Below, in pieces: positions 50,569 through 62,600 of a stretch of 64,000 nucleotides of DNA. The translations under genes were made by a program, and so were the position numbers. Source of the stretch: Deuterostichococcus epilithicus (lineage: Eukaryota; Chlorophyta; Trebouxiophyceae; Prasiolales; Stichococcaceae); the NCBI GenBank assembly GCA_033439295.1, contig JAVTLE010000021.1:2046009-2110008 (forward strand), given 5' to 3'. The notes beneath the pieces are model-generated. The model was not told the origin of the DNA and did no database searches. It worked only from the letters and a program-made list of their open reading frames with translations. Numbering within the stretch: the first letter of the stretch is position 1; every line of letters starts with the position of its first letter.

Positions 50569-53499
50569 TTATTCCAACAGTAAAGGCTGTGGTGCAGAGT
50601 CAGTTTGGACATCCTCAACGACTGGCGCTGCCACTAGGAGCCTGCCAGTGGGTGCGGCAAAGTCCAGCCTTCTGCGCAGCACCTCTGCCAAGCCGCCGGA
50701 CGCACAAGACAGCAGTTCCACAAAGTGTGCTTTTGTGGCGGACTTGAAGGCGTCCTCGTCATGGGCGGCCGCCATGACGTCCGGCGGCGCCGTCATGGTC
50801 ACGATGTACACTGCATCCGAAGCCGCGACCTGTTCGCCGGCGTCCTGGAAGTGGCCGCGCTCGCTGAGTGCAACTATGAGCACAGGCAGCGCTGCGGCCG
50901 GCGCTGCTGCCAGGGTGGCAGCGTCCACCACCACCGCCGCATGCGGGCAGCGCCGCAATGTATCCACCAGCGCCCGCTGCAGCGCGCCGCGCGGCTCCGC
51001 CTTGCCCTGAGCCAACTGCTCCTCCTGCGGCAGTCAACTTGCATCTGCTGGGGTGGATCGCCAGTGTGTGATCTTGCTGGGAGGAACCACACCGCACAGC
51101 AGCGAATGCGCGTGTGTCAGGACGCCTCTGCTGCATGCCGCAGGCCTGTTGATGATGTTGTGTGAGAGGCGGAGCGCGGCTGCACGAGCCGCACTTTCTT
51201 GCGACCAGCAATTGCGGCCTCATGCTGCCGGCCCTCCTGCAGCACGGCATGAGTGCAGCAGCAGAAGGGCTGGGGAGGCAAGGCACACCGTGATGTGGAG
51301 GAGGCAGTCGGCGCAGGGCGCTGGAATGCGGAGCCGGAAGTCATCCACTGCGGCGGCGCACTGCTGCGCCACCTCGCATGCCAGCAGCAGGCCCAGCCCC
51401 TGCACCGCCGAAGGGTGTGCAGCCTCGACTGGTGCAGCGTCTGAGAGCCAGGGGCGGCGCACACATCCTGACTGTCTGGTGTGGACGCTGTCAAGTTGCA
51501 CGCGCTCTGCAGGCGCAGGCATGGGTGGCGCTCGCAGAGCAGTGTGCTGTTTCCGCACAGCCTGACGGGGCGGCATTGCCGGACTCGATACCAAAAAGTC
51601 AGGCGGATCGAGTGGATGGGTCCAGGAGACAAGACCTTTTGCAAGGGCGCGCCCCCCGGGTCGGAGAGCGCGCGTATGTCAGCATGGAGGCCGGCCCATG
51701 GCCCCTCAGGCGGCGGCAGCAGCGCCGGGAGGGCCGCCGTCCAAACTGCTGCCCTGCAGTGCAGTGGCGCCGCGCCGTCAAGCCCCTGCGTGGCGGCAGC
51801 AGGCCCCTGGCATCAGGTGCCGGGCCGGCCGCTCACACCGCAACCACGCGCTGGAAGACACCTTCGATGGGGGGAGCAAGCACGCTGCAGTCGCTGCGGG
51901 GTGTGGCCCCCGCCCAGATGCGGCTGCGCTGAGCAGAGAGTGGTGCGCAGGTGTGGACGAGGAAGGGCACCTGCTGCGCCCACTGACCCCGCGGGAAGGC
52001 CTCCAGGAAAAGATCGCTGGCGCTGCGGTACAGGGTGGTGGCGCCCACGCCGGCCCTCGCTGCGGCGTCATTCGTGTGCTGCCGCACGTCATGCCTGCAA
52101 GATAGCAGGCAAATGCCGCCTGGTCAACACGCCTGCAAATGCCGCTCAATTCATCCGCGCTCCAACCGCTGTTCGCTCCTGCTGGCTGGACAATGGAGCA
52201 AGCCCCAGCACCCGGCGCGGTTCTCGCAAAACCGTCGCACCAGGCGTGAGGGTGCGCCAGCATTGTGAGGCCGGCGCCAAGCGCAGCCCCCAGCAGGAAG
52301 ACCAGCAGCAGCGACTGCCACGGCAGGGCGCCGACCGGCAGCCAGCGCGTGACGCCCGCCTTCACGCGCGACCACTGCGGCGCACCAAGGCCCTTGCTCA
52401 GGTGGATGCACCTGCCTGCACACTGCACTTGGCTCCGGGTATGACTGTCGCCTTAGAGTAAGGCATGCAACTCTTGCCGAAAGCGGAATCTTTGCTCTCG
52501 GAGCTGAAGCAGCAGCCTTGTGGAGCTTCGTGATGACGCTGAACTGCTCACCACATCAGTCGTCCAGTTGGCGGCCTCCGCGCTGGTCTCGGCAGCCGGC
52601 TCCGTGATCGGCGCGATGTGCTCCGCCGCCGCCTCCCAGGCCACCTGAAGGTCCTCAGCGCCCGCCACCGCCGCCTCCTTAACCACGTGCGCCACCTCCG
52701 CCGCGGCGTCCGCCGCCTGCCCCGCCACCTCTGTGGCTCGTTCCTGCGGTTGGCGTTACGCAAGGCTAGACAAGCTGCGGCAACAGCAGCGCGGCGGAGC
52801 TGGAGCCGCTTGTAGGCAGGTCATATGCAGGCTATGCTGATGCCGCCGTGGCGGACACTCTGCATCGCACTGGTGGATGAGAGGTGGCTGGAGCTGGCGT
52901 GGCGGCATGAAGTCCTGACCTTGACGCCATCCTGCAGCGAGCTGAGCTTGCGATGCCGCTTGCTGGTGCCTGGTGGCGACTTTGGGCTGGCCAGTCCCTC
53001 ATCCAGCGGCAGCTTGGCGGCCGCTTTGGCACTCTTCTTCGCGTCCTTGGCCTGCCGCTTTTGCACTGCCTCCAGCAGGCGCTCCCGTAGCACCTCTGCT
53101 TTCCTGGGTGCAGCGGGTCGGTTGCGTCTGGCTGCTGCTGGTGAGTTGCAAGGAGCGCGGCTTCTAATGTAGCAAGCGTTTTCTGAGGCCCGACATGCAA
53201 GTCTGTGACAACTCTGTCAGCAGCGATGTAACAATCCACTGGGGCTGTCGCGAATTTACAGCGTCGCGGCTTGCCGCAGAAGGAGTTGAGGCAGGGAAAA
53301 TCGATCTCGACGCGCTCGACACATCCCGTTGAGCGGTGTGCTGCCCGGAGGACCGGCCCACAATGCCTGGAGAGGTGACTGACCCGACCGCCGGGAGGCC
53401 CATCGCCCGCAGCCCGCTCCGCAGCTCTGCGTACGAGGCGTATCGGATCTCCTGCAGCTCCTCTTCGTTGAAGGCAGTCGTGTAGTCGGTTGCCTCCAT
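50569..53499 (-). CDS. SAP/HeH-box single-pass membrane protein with a degenerate AAA-like C-terminal domain
   Basis: Family not recognised as a whole. Eight exons keep frame: 53499-53384, 53103-52920, 52743-52552, 52422-52241, 52094-51839, 51785-51636, 51399-51289, 51024-50569; 548 residues. Residues about 20-60 form a SAP/HeH-like box split by intron 1 (YASYAELRSGLRAMGLPAVG, then KAEVLRERLLEAVQKR). A Lys-rich stretch follows (KRQAKDAKKSAKAAAK), then an Ala/Glu-rich helix, then one membrane span (PWQSLLLVFLLGAALGAGL, about 52310). The part after the span has helical segments (LFLEAFPRGQWAQQ; PWAGLHADIRAL) and a last exon with RCPHAAVVVDAATLAAAPA, LPVLIVALSERGHF and ASDAVYIVTM. The last three resemble the Walker-B to sensor-1 part of Clp/torsin AAA proteins but without a Walker A motif or the acidic Walker-B Glu. 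HeH plus one span recalls inner-nuclear-membrane proteins (inference). The acceptor of exon 4 could instead be at 52374. Confidence 0.75.
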
Positions 53500-54053
53500 G
53501 CTGAGGTGTTGCGCACGCCAATAACACTGTTGTTGTGCCGGAGCTACCTGGGTATAAACTCCTTTCGCTGCTGGGTTTAACAAGGCAGCTTCAAGGTGCC
53601 GCTTGGACACAGCGCTGTACCGCGTGTGTTGGGTGCGCACACGCAGCATCAACACAACCTCACAACTCACAACTGCAACGGCTCCCCAAAACGGGCAAGT
53701 GCGTAGCTGTCGGTGGTTTGCCGGAAGCTTGATTCCCACACATCCCTTTTAAATCCCGGTGGCGGGAAAGGCCTCACGTGCAGCAAAATCCACCTTCCTT
53801 ATTTGCCAACAGGCGCTTTGCGAGCACGACAAAATATTCAGACTCACCTTGTGCCGCGATCAACCGGTCCGACCGCCAAAGACAATTGCCCGGCTCGGTC
53901 AACGCCAGATCACTTTGCACTGGTCAGACCTCTTGGCGTTGGGACGTGATCGGGCGCCCTGGTGAGGTCAATCTAAATCATACTACCTGCTTTTTGAAGC
54001 GCGCACCCTATCGCGTACGCCATCGCGAGCTGCCGATTGACGACCCACTGCGC
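53500..54053. promoter_or_regulatory. Divergent intergenic region between the SAP-membrane gene and IspD
   Basis: 554 bp containing both promoters. The open frame continuing upstream of 53499 on the minus strand to about 53739 lacks a better start context or conserved features and is taken as 5' UTR. Confidence 0.4.
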
Positions 54054-56255
54054 ATGCGGCGCAGTACTACCACCATTCCACCAGCCACCATGATGCTGGC
54101 GCCAGCAAGGTGTCACACTGCGTCGGCAAGCAGTCCCGTGGCACTGAAGCTTGTGCGCAAGCAACCATGCCGGCGGCCGGCGTGCGCCGTAGGTGATGTG
54201 CATTCACAAATGGAGTGCATGCACAGGCTGCATACTTGCCTGCATGCTCAGACATGAGACGCAAATCTGGCTGTCAATGTGCAGCGCGGACGGACCACGT
54301 CGAAAGAAGACTGCCGTTCACAGACCTCAGTCGGCATCACTGCAGCCATGACGGCAGCAAGCGGCAGACACGCCAGCGCCTCGTGTGTCGCTCGCAGTCA
54401 ACACACGTTCCAGTGCGCCGCCTGCATCAATGCTCCACCAGCTGCATGTTTGCGCAGGATAAGAAGCCCGACACGGCGACACATGTACTCACCCTTTCGA
54501 ACATCGCTGCAGGACGCTACATCCGTGCCTGGCGGCTCTGTGAGCCTCGTGCTGCTCGCAGGTGGCGTCGGAAAGCGCATGGGGGTGAGTTTGCCGGCTG
54601 TGTGCCGCGATGGGGACCTCCCTTTATCATGACCCTATGTCGGATCAGGCCGTCTGACAAACTTGCTGCTTGTGACAGGCGCCTATTCCCAAACAGTACC
54701 TGGAGCTTTTGGGGCAGCCGATTGCTACCTACAGCTTGCAGACGTTTGCCAGCATGCCAGAGGTCGGCGAGATCGTCGTGGTGTGCGAGCCGGATTACAA
54801 GTGAGTTTAGAGCTGCAGGCTCACCGTTGCGGTGCAGGCGCATGCGATCGGAGTTTGTGCATGCCTGCGCGGCTGCTCGCCGTCAGTGCAGTCAGCAGGG
54901 GACTCTTCGGGTGCAGGGAGGTGTTTACAGAAGCGCTCGGCAGACTGCCGGCAGGGGGCAGCAAGCCACTGAAGTTCGCGCGACCAGGCGCCGAGCGGCA
55001 GGACAGCGTGTACAATGGCTTCCAGGTGCGCCTTGCTGGCAGCAGGATGCAGGATGCACCATACAGTTGCCCATCTGGCTGCTGGAAACACAGTGTGCGG
55101 CACTGTCAGCTGCGGCTCTCGTGTCCTTTGACTGCCGGCTGGGTGTTGACGCGCGAGGTGCACTTGACACAGGCGATCTCGGACGACGCGCTGCTGGTGG
55201 CCATCCACGACTCGGCGCGGCCGCTGGTGACGGCGGAGGACACCTCCCGCTGTCTGCTGGACGGGCTGCAGGTGCTGCTGATGGGCCCACCCGCAGTTTG
55301 TGCGCAACAGCCCACACGTACAGTTGGTGTGCACATACGTACGGCCGCAAGTGCACACCTCTCGGTGGCGGCACAGCATGACCGGCCTTCTGACGGAGGT
55401 GTCGATGGCGGTGCGGTGCATATTGCCGGTGGTCACGAAGCAGGGGCCGTCACAACCCGGAGCCCCTGTGCGGCTCACTCCCCTCAAAACCCTCGACCAA
55501 CCAGCCGCATCTGCCAGACCACCCACACTGTGGTGTGCGGCAGGTGGGCGCGGCAGTGCTGGGCGTCGCGGTGAAGCCCACTATCAAGGAGGTGGACAGT
55601 GACGGCAACGTCGTCAAGACGCTGCAGCGCTCCCGCCTGGTGGAAGTGCAGACGCCGCAGGTGGCGCGCCCGAGTCCCTTCGTTTGACAGTGGCCAATCA
55701 TGATGCTCCCGCAGCTGCTGTTGGGCTCGACACGCCGACAGGATTGTTGCTGCCTGGCGCAACGGATTATTGCTGAAGCAGCTGGACGGGTGCCGCAGTG
55801 CGTCTGCACAGCATTTGCCCTCGCGGCACACACGACCTGCCCTCCATTGGGTCGGCTTCTTCAGTCCAGCACCGCGCACACTGATGAATTGCTCGCGCTG
55901 CAGGTCATGAAGCCAGCGTTGTTGCGCGCCGGCTTCGAGCTGGTGCAGAGGGAGTCGCTGGAGGTGACTGACGATGTGTCCATCATCGAGGCATTGGGGG
56001 AGCGCGTCAAGATTACCTATGGCGCCTACTCGAACATCAAGGTGCCCTGTCAGGTCGTGAAAGCGAGGGTCAGGCTTCACCAGTCAGCGATGAAGCACGC
56101 TGAGCCTGTGGTTATAGGTGAGTTGGCGCAGCAGTGTTGTCCAGTCCTGTTGAGTCTCGGACCCGCTAGGTGCGCAGGTCACGACGCCGGACGACATGTC
56201 TGTGGCGGAGGGCTTCCTAAAGGAGCACCGCAACAACTCCGTCGTGCATGCCTGA
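54054..56255 (+). CDS. ISPD: 2-C-methyl-D-erythritol 4-phosphate cytidylyltransferase, plastid
   Basis: Converts MEP and CTP to CDP-ME in the plastid MEP isoprenoid pathway. Nine exons keep frame for 304 residues: 54054-54192, 54346-54386 (tentative), 54513-54584, 54679-54800, 54917-55025, 55173-55271, 55544-55660, 55904-56041, 56178-56255. Exon 1 ([20 protein letters not shown]) and the small exon 2 form a basic, Ser/Ala/Thr-rich presequence. The catalytic domain shows [20 protein letters not shown] (CTP-binding loop with the conserved Lys and Arg), [73 protein letters not shown] and [13 protein letters not shown]. It is a stand-alone enzyme with no IspF fusion. Length after the presequence (about 230) fits the family. 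Confidence 0.94.
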
Positions 56256-56781
56256 TGCTCACCGATTGCATCTCCCAGTAGTCAGGAATCGCAGTCAACG
56301 AGTGTGGGAGCTCCAGCAATGACTCAAGGATCGAGCTCTGCCGGCGCCGTGACGCCGCGCGTCCGCCAGCTGCCACAGTTCCTCAAATAATCGCACGTGA
56401 GCTCAAGATCCCAGGTCAGCTCGGTAAGCAGAAGTCTGGCACGCACACTTCAAGCCGTATCGGTAGATTTTGCAGCTAGTGCAACCGTATTGACATGGTG
56501 GCTGGCGCCGCAAACTCTACAACCAGAAGGGGCAGGTCGTATGTTGGCGGCCCACCATCCAGTGGTAACGCACGCAAGACTGCTCTGATTACATGTCGAT
56601 CCATGGTACGACCCTGATCCTCAAATGTGCAAAGCGACTGTCCGCTATCTGAACAGCTGCTGACGAGCCCTGATGTCTCTGAAAGCTGAGTCACGGCATG
56701 TGACAAGCAAATTTGTAGGTGGCCCTGCGTCATTCCCCTAGGAACACACTACAACAGACCGTATATTGACGGGAGCCGCGC
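56256..56781. other. Convergent intergenic region between IspD and thioredoxin reductase
   Basis: 526 bp with both 3' UTRs. On the minus strand a TGTAA word at 56589-56593, about 190 bp past the reductase stop, is a candidate algal-type polyadenylation signal for that gene. No gene is supported. Confidence 0.4.
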
Positions 56782-59174
56782 TCACGATGGCACCGGGTTC
56801 TTGGCCGCCTCGTCCTTGGCCTTGTCCCCGTTGGCCAGCGCCACTGCCTCCGTGCTCAGGTTCTCTGTGGCATTGACAACCTTTGCGGTTTCGGTGTCGT
56901 CGTTGGCAGTGGCGCGCGGCGCCGTGCGGTCATTCAAAACCTCGTGCTCTGCGAGGAAGTGCTCCGCCTGCAGCGCCGCCATGCAGCCTGTGCGAACATG
57001 TCAATGCTGGTTTCAATAGGACGCGCCGAACCACATAGCCTCGGGAGCTGTCTGTCTCGAACAATATCAGGTCAAGCAGGTGAGCTCAGACGGCTGCAGC
57101 GAAGCTCGAGTGTAGTGGTACCAGACAGAGCCAACGCAGAGGTGGGTGTAAACGAGCGATGAGGAGAATGTCAGAAGGTAGAGATGCACCTGAGCCGGCC
57201 GCGGTGATGGCCTGCCGCCACTTCTTGTCCTGCACGTCGCCCGCAGCAAACACGCCTGGCACGCTCGTCGTCGTTGTGCCTGCAAGTCGTTGAAAGGCAA
57301 ACGCTCATCAAAGTACTTGACTCACAGTGGTCTTCAGACGTGACGACACGCAGCAGGAGCAGTTCTACAGGAAGATAGAAATTGACTCAACAATTTATGA
57401 ATTGAACCAATGAATAATCGGCTGTTGCTGCTTTGCGTGGCAGAAGCAGCGTCAGCAGGAGCAGCACAGCAACAGTAGCAGCAACAGCAATGACGCCAGC
57501 TGCAGCAGCAGAGGCAGCAGCTATCGCTACACATCAGGATGCGGAGCCTGCAAATGCTGCCACAGCAACTACAAGCGAACTGCACTGTGGGAGCATGTTG
57601 CCGGCAGAGCATGGCAGAAGCAGTGGCAGCAAACAAGCGGCCAATGAGAGGAGGAGCACCTAATGTGGGCCCCCATGCCTCTAATTCCATTACCATCCGC
57701 AAGTGTCGGGATCAGCACTGGACAAATCGCAGCGCACCCGGCTCAGTAACGATGTACTTCTGCGAGTCCAGGGCGAGCTGGCCATCGAGAAATGCACTCG
57801 CTGCGTCGTGACCGACAGCAAAGAACAGACCAGACACCGGCAGGTCCCGCACCTGCATAATAGAGTGAAAGGGTGTGCGGCGTGAGCGAGTAGCGTCAGT
57901 GCGCTACCTCAGGCCCGCTGTCGTCAGTCGAGTCCACCAATATTGAGAAGGACTGAGGACTTCACCCTCTTGGCTTGGCAGACATGCGGGGCACGGCAGC
58001 GTCAGGACATCCGAGGCAGCTGTCAAATAAGTGCTTGAGTTTGGCTGGTGGCGGCGCAGGAGAGCACCTTCAGCCTGTGTTGTTCAATGCATAACATTCC
58101 TCACCGAACCATCCTTGAGCGACCGGATCTTGAGGCCGCCAAGCAAGCCCTTCTCATTGCCAAACGCCTCCTCTGCCACGGTGGAATACAGGACCTCAAT
58201 CTTCGGGTTCGCCAGTGCCCGGCTCTGCATGATCTTGCTGGCCCGGAACTCGTCCCGTCTATGCAGGATGTACACCTGCGCAAAGTGTTTGGCGCCTCAG
58301 TCGAAGATGCGTGCATATCGCAGACTCTGGTGCCTTTGTGTCATCGGCATCATTGGCGGGCTCCATTGCAATAGGCGCAGATCATAATCACATGCGGCTG
58401 AGTGTTGTATTGGGCCAAGCAACCGGATTGCAGGTGTCATTCTCGCTTTGTGTCTGTATTCGCCAAACAATGTGCTGGCGCAGCCGCCGCATTGAGCATG
58501 TGCGAGGAGCCCACCTTGCTGCCATACTTGGTCAGGAAGCTTGCTTCCTCCATGGCGCTGTCGCCACCGCCGATGACGGCCAGCGGCTTGTTGCGGAAGA
58601 TGGGGGCAGCGCCGTCGCACACCGCGCACGCTGAGATGCCCTTGTTCCAGTAGCCGCCGCCCTCGCCGCTGCCCTCGCCGCTGCCCTTGAAGACCATGCG
58701 CCTGGCGACCGCGCCGGTGGCAACGATGACCGTTTCCGCCTCCACCTCCTTGTCGTCCGTGCGCACCGTGAACGGCCGCTTGGAAAAGTCCACGCTGGTG
58801 ACGGTCTCAGTGAAGATTTGGGTGCCAAAGCGGGCCGACTGCGCCCGGAACTTCTCCGTCAGCTCGCCGCCCAGGATGCCCTCGGGGAACCCGGGGTAGT
58901 TCTCCACGTCCGTGGTGGTCGTCAGCTGTCCCCCTGCCGCGATGCCATTGGCCAGCCAGCTGCGATGCGGGTACAAGCGCTCAACCCTGCTTTGAACTGC
59001 TGGCAGCAGGAGAAACAAACTGGTTGCAGCGCAATCGGATGCCGTGCATTCGAAGGCTTACCCCTCGAAAAGGATGGGCTGCAGCTCTGCTCGGGCGGCA
59101 TACACGGCTGCCGTGTGCGCTGCAGGACCTGAGCCAATGATGCACACTTTGGTGGAAAGCTTCCCGACCGCCAT
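56782..59174 (-). CDS. NTR: NADPH-dependent thioredoxin reductase, plant/bacterial low-Mr type, with a charged C-terminal tail
   Basis: Reduces thioredoxin with NADPH through FAD and a CxxC disulfide. Six exons keep frame for 379 residues: 59174-59062, 58959-58515, 58275-58105, 57852-57738, 57279-57190, 56987-56782. The start [20 protein letters not shown] has the FAD-binding GxGxxA. Next are [48 protein letters not shown], the redox centre [11 protein letters not shown], the NADPH-site block [15 protein letters not shown] with HRRDEFRAS, and the FAD C-terminal block [20 protein letters not shown]. The first residues do not look like a clear transit peptide, so a cytosolic location is likely but unproved. 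After the usual end (AEHFLAEHE) come about 50 extra residues, Lys/Asp/Glu/Ala-rich. These are not a thioredoxin domain, so this is not NTRC. Confidence 0.93.
57430..57545. repeat. CAG/GCAGCA-rich low-complexity stretch in an NTR intron
   Basis: An irregular run of CAG, GCAGCA and AACAG words lies between NTR exons 5 and 4. It is open on the plus strand but has no other sign of coding. Confidence 0.7.
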
Positions 59175-59651
59175 CGCTGTGCCGAGACTACGGGACAGAT
59201 GTCTAGCGATGCCAAATGCAGAGGAGCAGGACGCCGTCAGTGATTGTGCGGCTGAAGGAGGGCGTTGATTGAAGAGCTTGAGAAGATTCAAATTCGCGGC
59301 GCTGACCACAGCACGAGCAATCGACATGCACGAACGTGGGTAGCTCCACCTATGCCTGCTGAATGTGATGAAGTAACGAGCGATCGAGAAATGGGTATTA
59401 CGAAGAGGCACCGATGGCGCGAGGGTGACTACGCACGTGACTCGCACGTGCATGTCCCCCAAAACATGACCAAACCAGCACGTCGTAAAACAACCTTTCC
59501 TCTCTGTCTCGTTCTCTCGCCGAACTGATGTACAGATAAACCTGATCCATCTGCCAAAGGCCAACAACATGGCCGGTGTCTGCTGCTCAGCACGAAATCG
59601 CCTGGCCAGACACGGGTGGGCGGCAGGTACACGCACGCGGCATTTGCACGT
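59175..59651. promoter_or_regulatory. Tandem intergenic region: RPC5 3' end and NTR promoter
   Basis: 477 bp between the RPC5 stop and the NTR start, both on the minus strand. The minus frame open through here (59058-59636) joins NTR exon 1 but has no conserved features above residue 1 of NTR. No separate gene is supported. Confidence 0.45.
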
Positions 59652-62600
59652 CTAGAAGATATCCCCGGACTTGAGCACCCATGCGCTGCCGACGTTCTCG
59701 CACGTCTGCTTCATGATGCGCTGGTATATCGAATCCGACCAGGTGACGCCCTTGGCCTTTGCGGCGCTGACAATCTCCCCGCGCTTCAGCGAGTCCTTCT
59801 CCTGTGGAGGCACGGACTCCGTGCTGGATGCCACTTTGCGGCTCCAATGACCTCACCACATCAGACGTTGCCTCAGCTTGCCTTGGGCACAGCCGATGCC
59901 ACGTCACGGGAGTCCCTGCAGGCGCGCAGGGGCCAAAGGATGCACGATAACAAGGCACGCCACAAGGCGCCAGCCGGTCCGGAAACCAGACCCAACCCCC
60001 TTCTGAGCATGTCAAGAGGATGCATACCTTCAGCAGGTCCAGGACGACGGCGCGCAGCGCATCGTCACGGCCGTCGCCCGTGTGCGCCTGCACCAGCCGC
60101 CCGCGCACGAGCGCCACGCCCGGCAGGCCCGCAACCGCATCGCGGAGGTGCGCCTCGCCCGCCAGCGCCGCCTCCGCCGCGCCCACCTCCTCCGACTGCT
60201 GCAGGAACTGCCTGCGAGCGAGCGGCGTAGTGGCGCCGCTCAATTCTTTTGTGCCGGTGGGGAAGCAGCAGCATCATACCATCGGCTGCCAGAGCCTGAT
60301 GTAAGGACACACGCAAGACTGGAGGCAAGCCAGACACGCTTGAGGCTGCAAAGCGCAACCAACGTGAAGGTCATCTGCATGAACCGTCAAAAGATGACGG
60401 CAGTCTGCACCTCGCGTGTGCAATGCAAGCATCGACATCGTCACTACATCCTTCCCTTGCTGGAGCCCATCAGGTGCACCTTGGAGGAGGATTCCTTGTG
60501 CACCTGATGCTGCGCACGTCGACCACATTGTGGTGGGCGAACAGCGCTGTCAGCGCCAGCCGCACGCCTGGCAGCGTCTCCGGTGCCACCTGCCGCCCCT
60601 GGTCGATGGGCTCTGGCGCCGCCACGGCGTGGCCCGCCTGCTGTGGCGCCGCGTCCGGGGCGCCCAGCTCCATGGGGTCTGGGCCCTCGCCGCCGTCCGC
60701 CCAGCCGGAGCCGCCGACGCCGCTGTCCGCGATGCCCGAGCCTGCAGCGAGCAGCAGTCCCTCCTGAAACAGGAGCTACAGAGTTTGAGAGGGCGACTGG
60801 CCAGATGCCGGTTGCTCCAGGAATGTTGCACACCCATGTCACCAGGCAGAGGACCGCCAGCCACCCGGCCTGGGGCAGAGGCTTCAGGCTGCCAAGCGTC
60901 TGAATGCACCACGACGCCTGTGCGTGAGGAACTTTTCGTGGCTCGGCATGGGGGCAGCGTTGACGGCCGAAGATTGGCCAGGGAGGACAGCCGTCTGGAC
61001 AAGCACGCCTGCGGTATGGCGACTGCAGCGCCTCCGGCAACAAGCGTGCGATGCACCTGCATGCCAGCCGCTTGCACATCATGACTGCTTCTGACCCACA
61101 GCTGTTGTGCGGCCTTTGAAACGATTGTAGATCCTGCTCAGGTGGCCCCACCTGGCACAATGGAGTCCAGGTACTCGGCACGCGACATGGTCATCGGCAC
61201 TGGCGCCTCTGCCGGCGACGTGAGCCTGGCCCACACGGAGTGCGCTGCTGCGGAGTCGGCACCGTGCAGCGTCAATGGCACCCAGGGCTCCTCGCCCTCC
61301 CGCTTTGCGTGGTGCGAGTAGGACTTGAGCCGCATCTCCGCCTGCTTCTCTGTCTCGCGCCGCTGCACGCTCACCTGCACTCGCACCGATTGCGGCTCCA
61401 GTGAGCGCAGAAGGGTCTCCAAACCCGGAAATGGGCTGCTGAGAGATACACAAGGGTGACAATCGGGAGGATGCCCATGCCGCTCTCGTGGCTCCGTCGC
61501 TTGCTCCCCACGCTTGCAGAATTCTCCTTCGCAGCTGGCGCTTCCGAATGCCCCCTCCAGCCTACGTCAGGCCTGGAACCGCGACGCTGACCTCCTGGTC
61601 AGGTGCCGGGCAGCCTGTGCCCATGCGCAATCTCCTTATGCCGGTCCTCATCCGAGCCACTGCCCGCGATGACGCAGCGTTTCTGGCTGCCTGACGGACC
61701 CAGGTGCCCCCGGTGCCGGACGCAGGTGCACCTTGACGGTCGGTCGTGTTGCCATTCTACAATGCTGCCGTGTTGCCATGCTGCCACAGACCATGTTGCC
61801 AACAAGCGGACGCAGGCGCACCTTGACGGTCTGCCGCTGCTCCGGCTTCTCCTCCTCCTCCTCCTCGGCCGCCGCTTGCTTGCCGGTGGCCGACTTGCTC
61901 GTCTCATCCAGGTGCGCCATGCTGGGCCGCAGCTGCAGTGCGCCGTCCACAGGCACCAGCAGCAGCTTGCCATCTCGCACCGCGCCTGCAGCCGGCACGC
62001 GATGGGCGCCTGGCCATGGGAATGTCGAGGGGAGGGTGGGCCAGCACGGGGACCAGAAATGCGGCCGAAGCCATGACCCTTGGGCGCTTGGCAAGAGCGT
62101 CCGGAAGTGCGCGTGAACTTGAGCCGGTGCGGCGATGCGGCGCCCACTGCTGCGCCGGCATGCAGATCTCGGCACTGCTAGGCTTCGATGGGATGCCACA
62201 AGATGGGGTGTCTATCGGGTGGTCCGGTATGAGAGAGCACCCTTCCGAGGATGCACGAGAGCCTGCTGCATCGTTGAACCCTTTGGACCATGCGCATCTG
62301 GCAAGCGCACAGAGGTTGCAACAGGCAGGCGTGTGCACGCACCAACTGCAAAGCTCGTTGGCAGCGCGGCGGGCGACGACACCAGGCGCAAGTTTGTCCG
62401 CTGCTTCGCCGGCTCTGCCGTAGCGTCCACATTGGGTCCCGTGTGTGACAGCGGCACGTCCAGCTGCAGCCGGCCTGCGCCCGGCTTCATTTGCACCTGC
62501 GCAGCCGGAGCCAAGTTGGTGCTGGGATCGGACTGCTTGACTTTCCGATGGGGGGGCCGGCACAGGTGGCGATGATCGAGCGGACGAGAGCGGTGAGAAT

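Noticed and set aside
54215-55381. 388-codon plus-strand frame over IspD
   Set aside because: It crosses several IspD exons out of frame; the conserved IspD blocks lie in the other registers.
57433-57663. Plus-strand open frame rich in Ala/Thr/Gln
   Set aside because: It is a CAG/GCA low-complexity part of an NTR intron, with no homology features.
56782-59174. NTRC (reductase-thioredoxin fusion)
   Set aside because: The C-terminal extension has no WCGPC motif or thioredoxin-like pattern and is only about 50 residues long.
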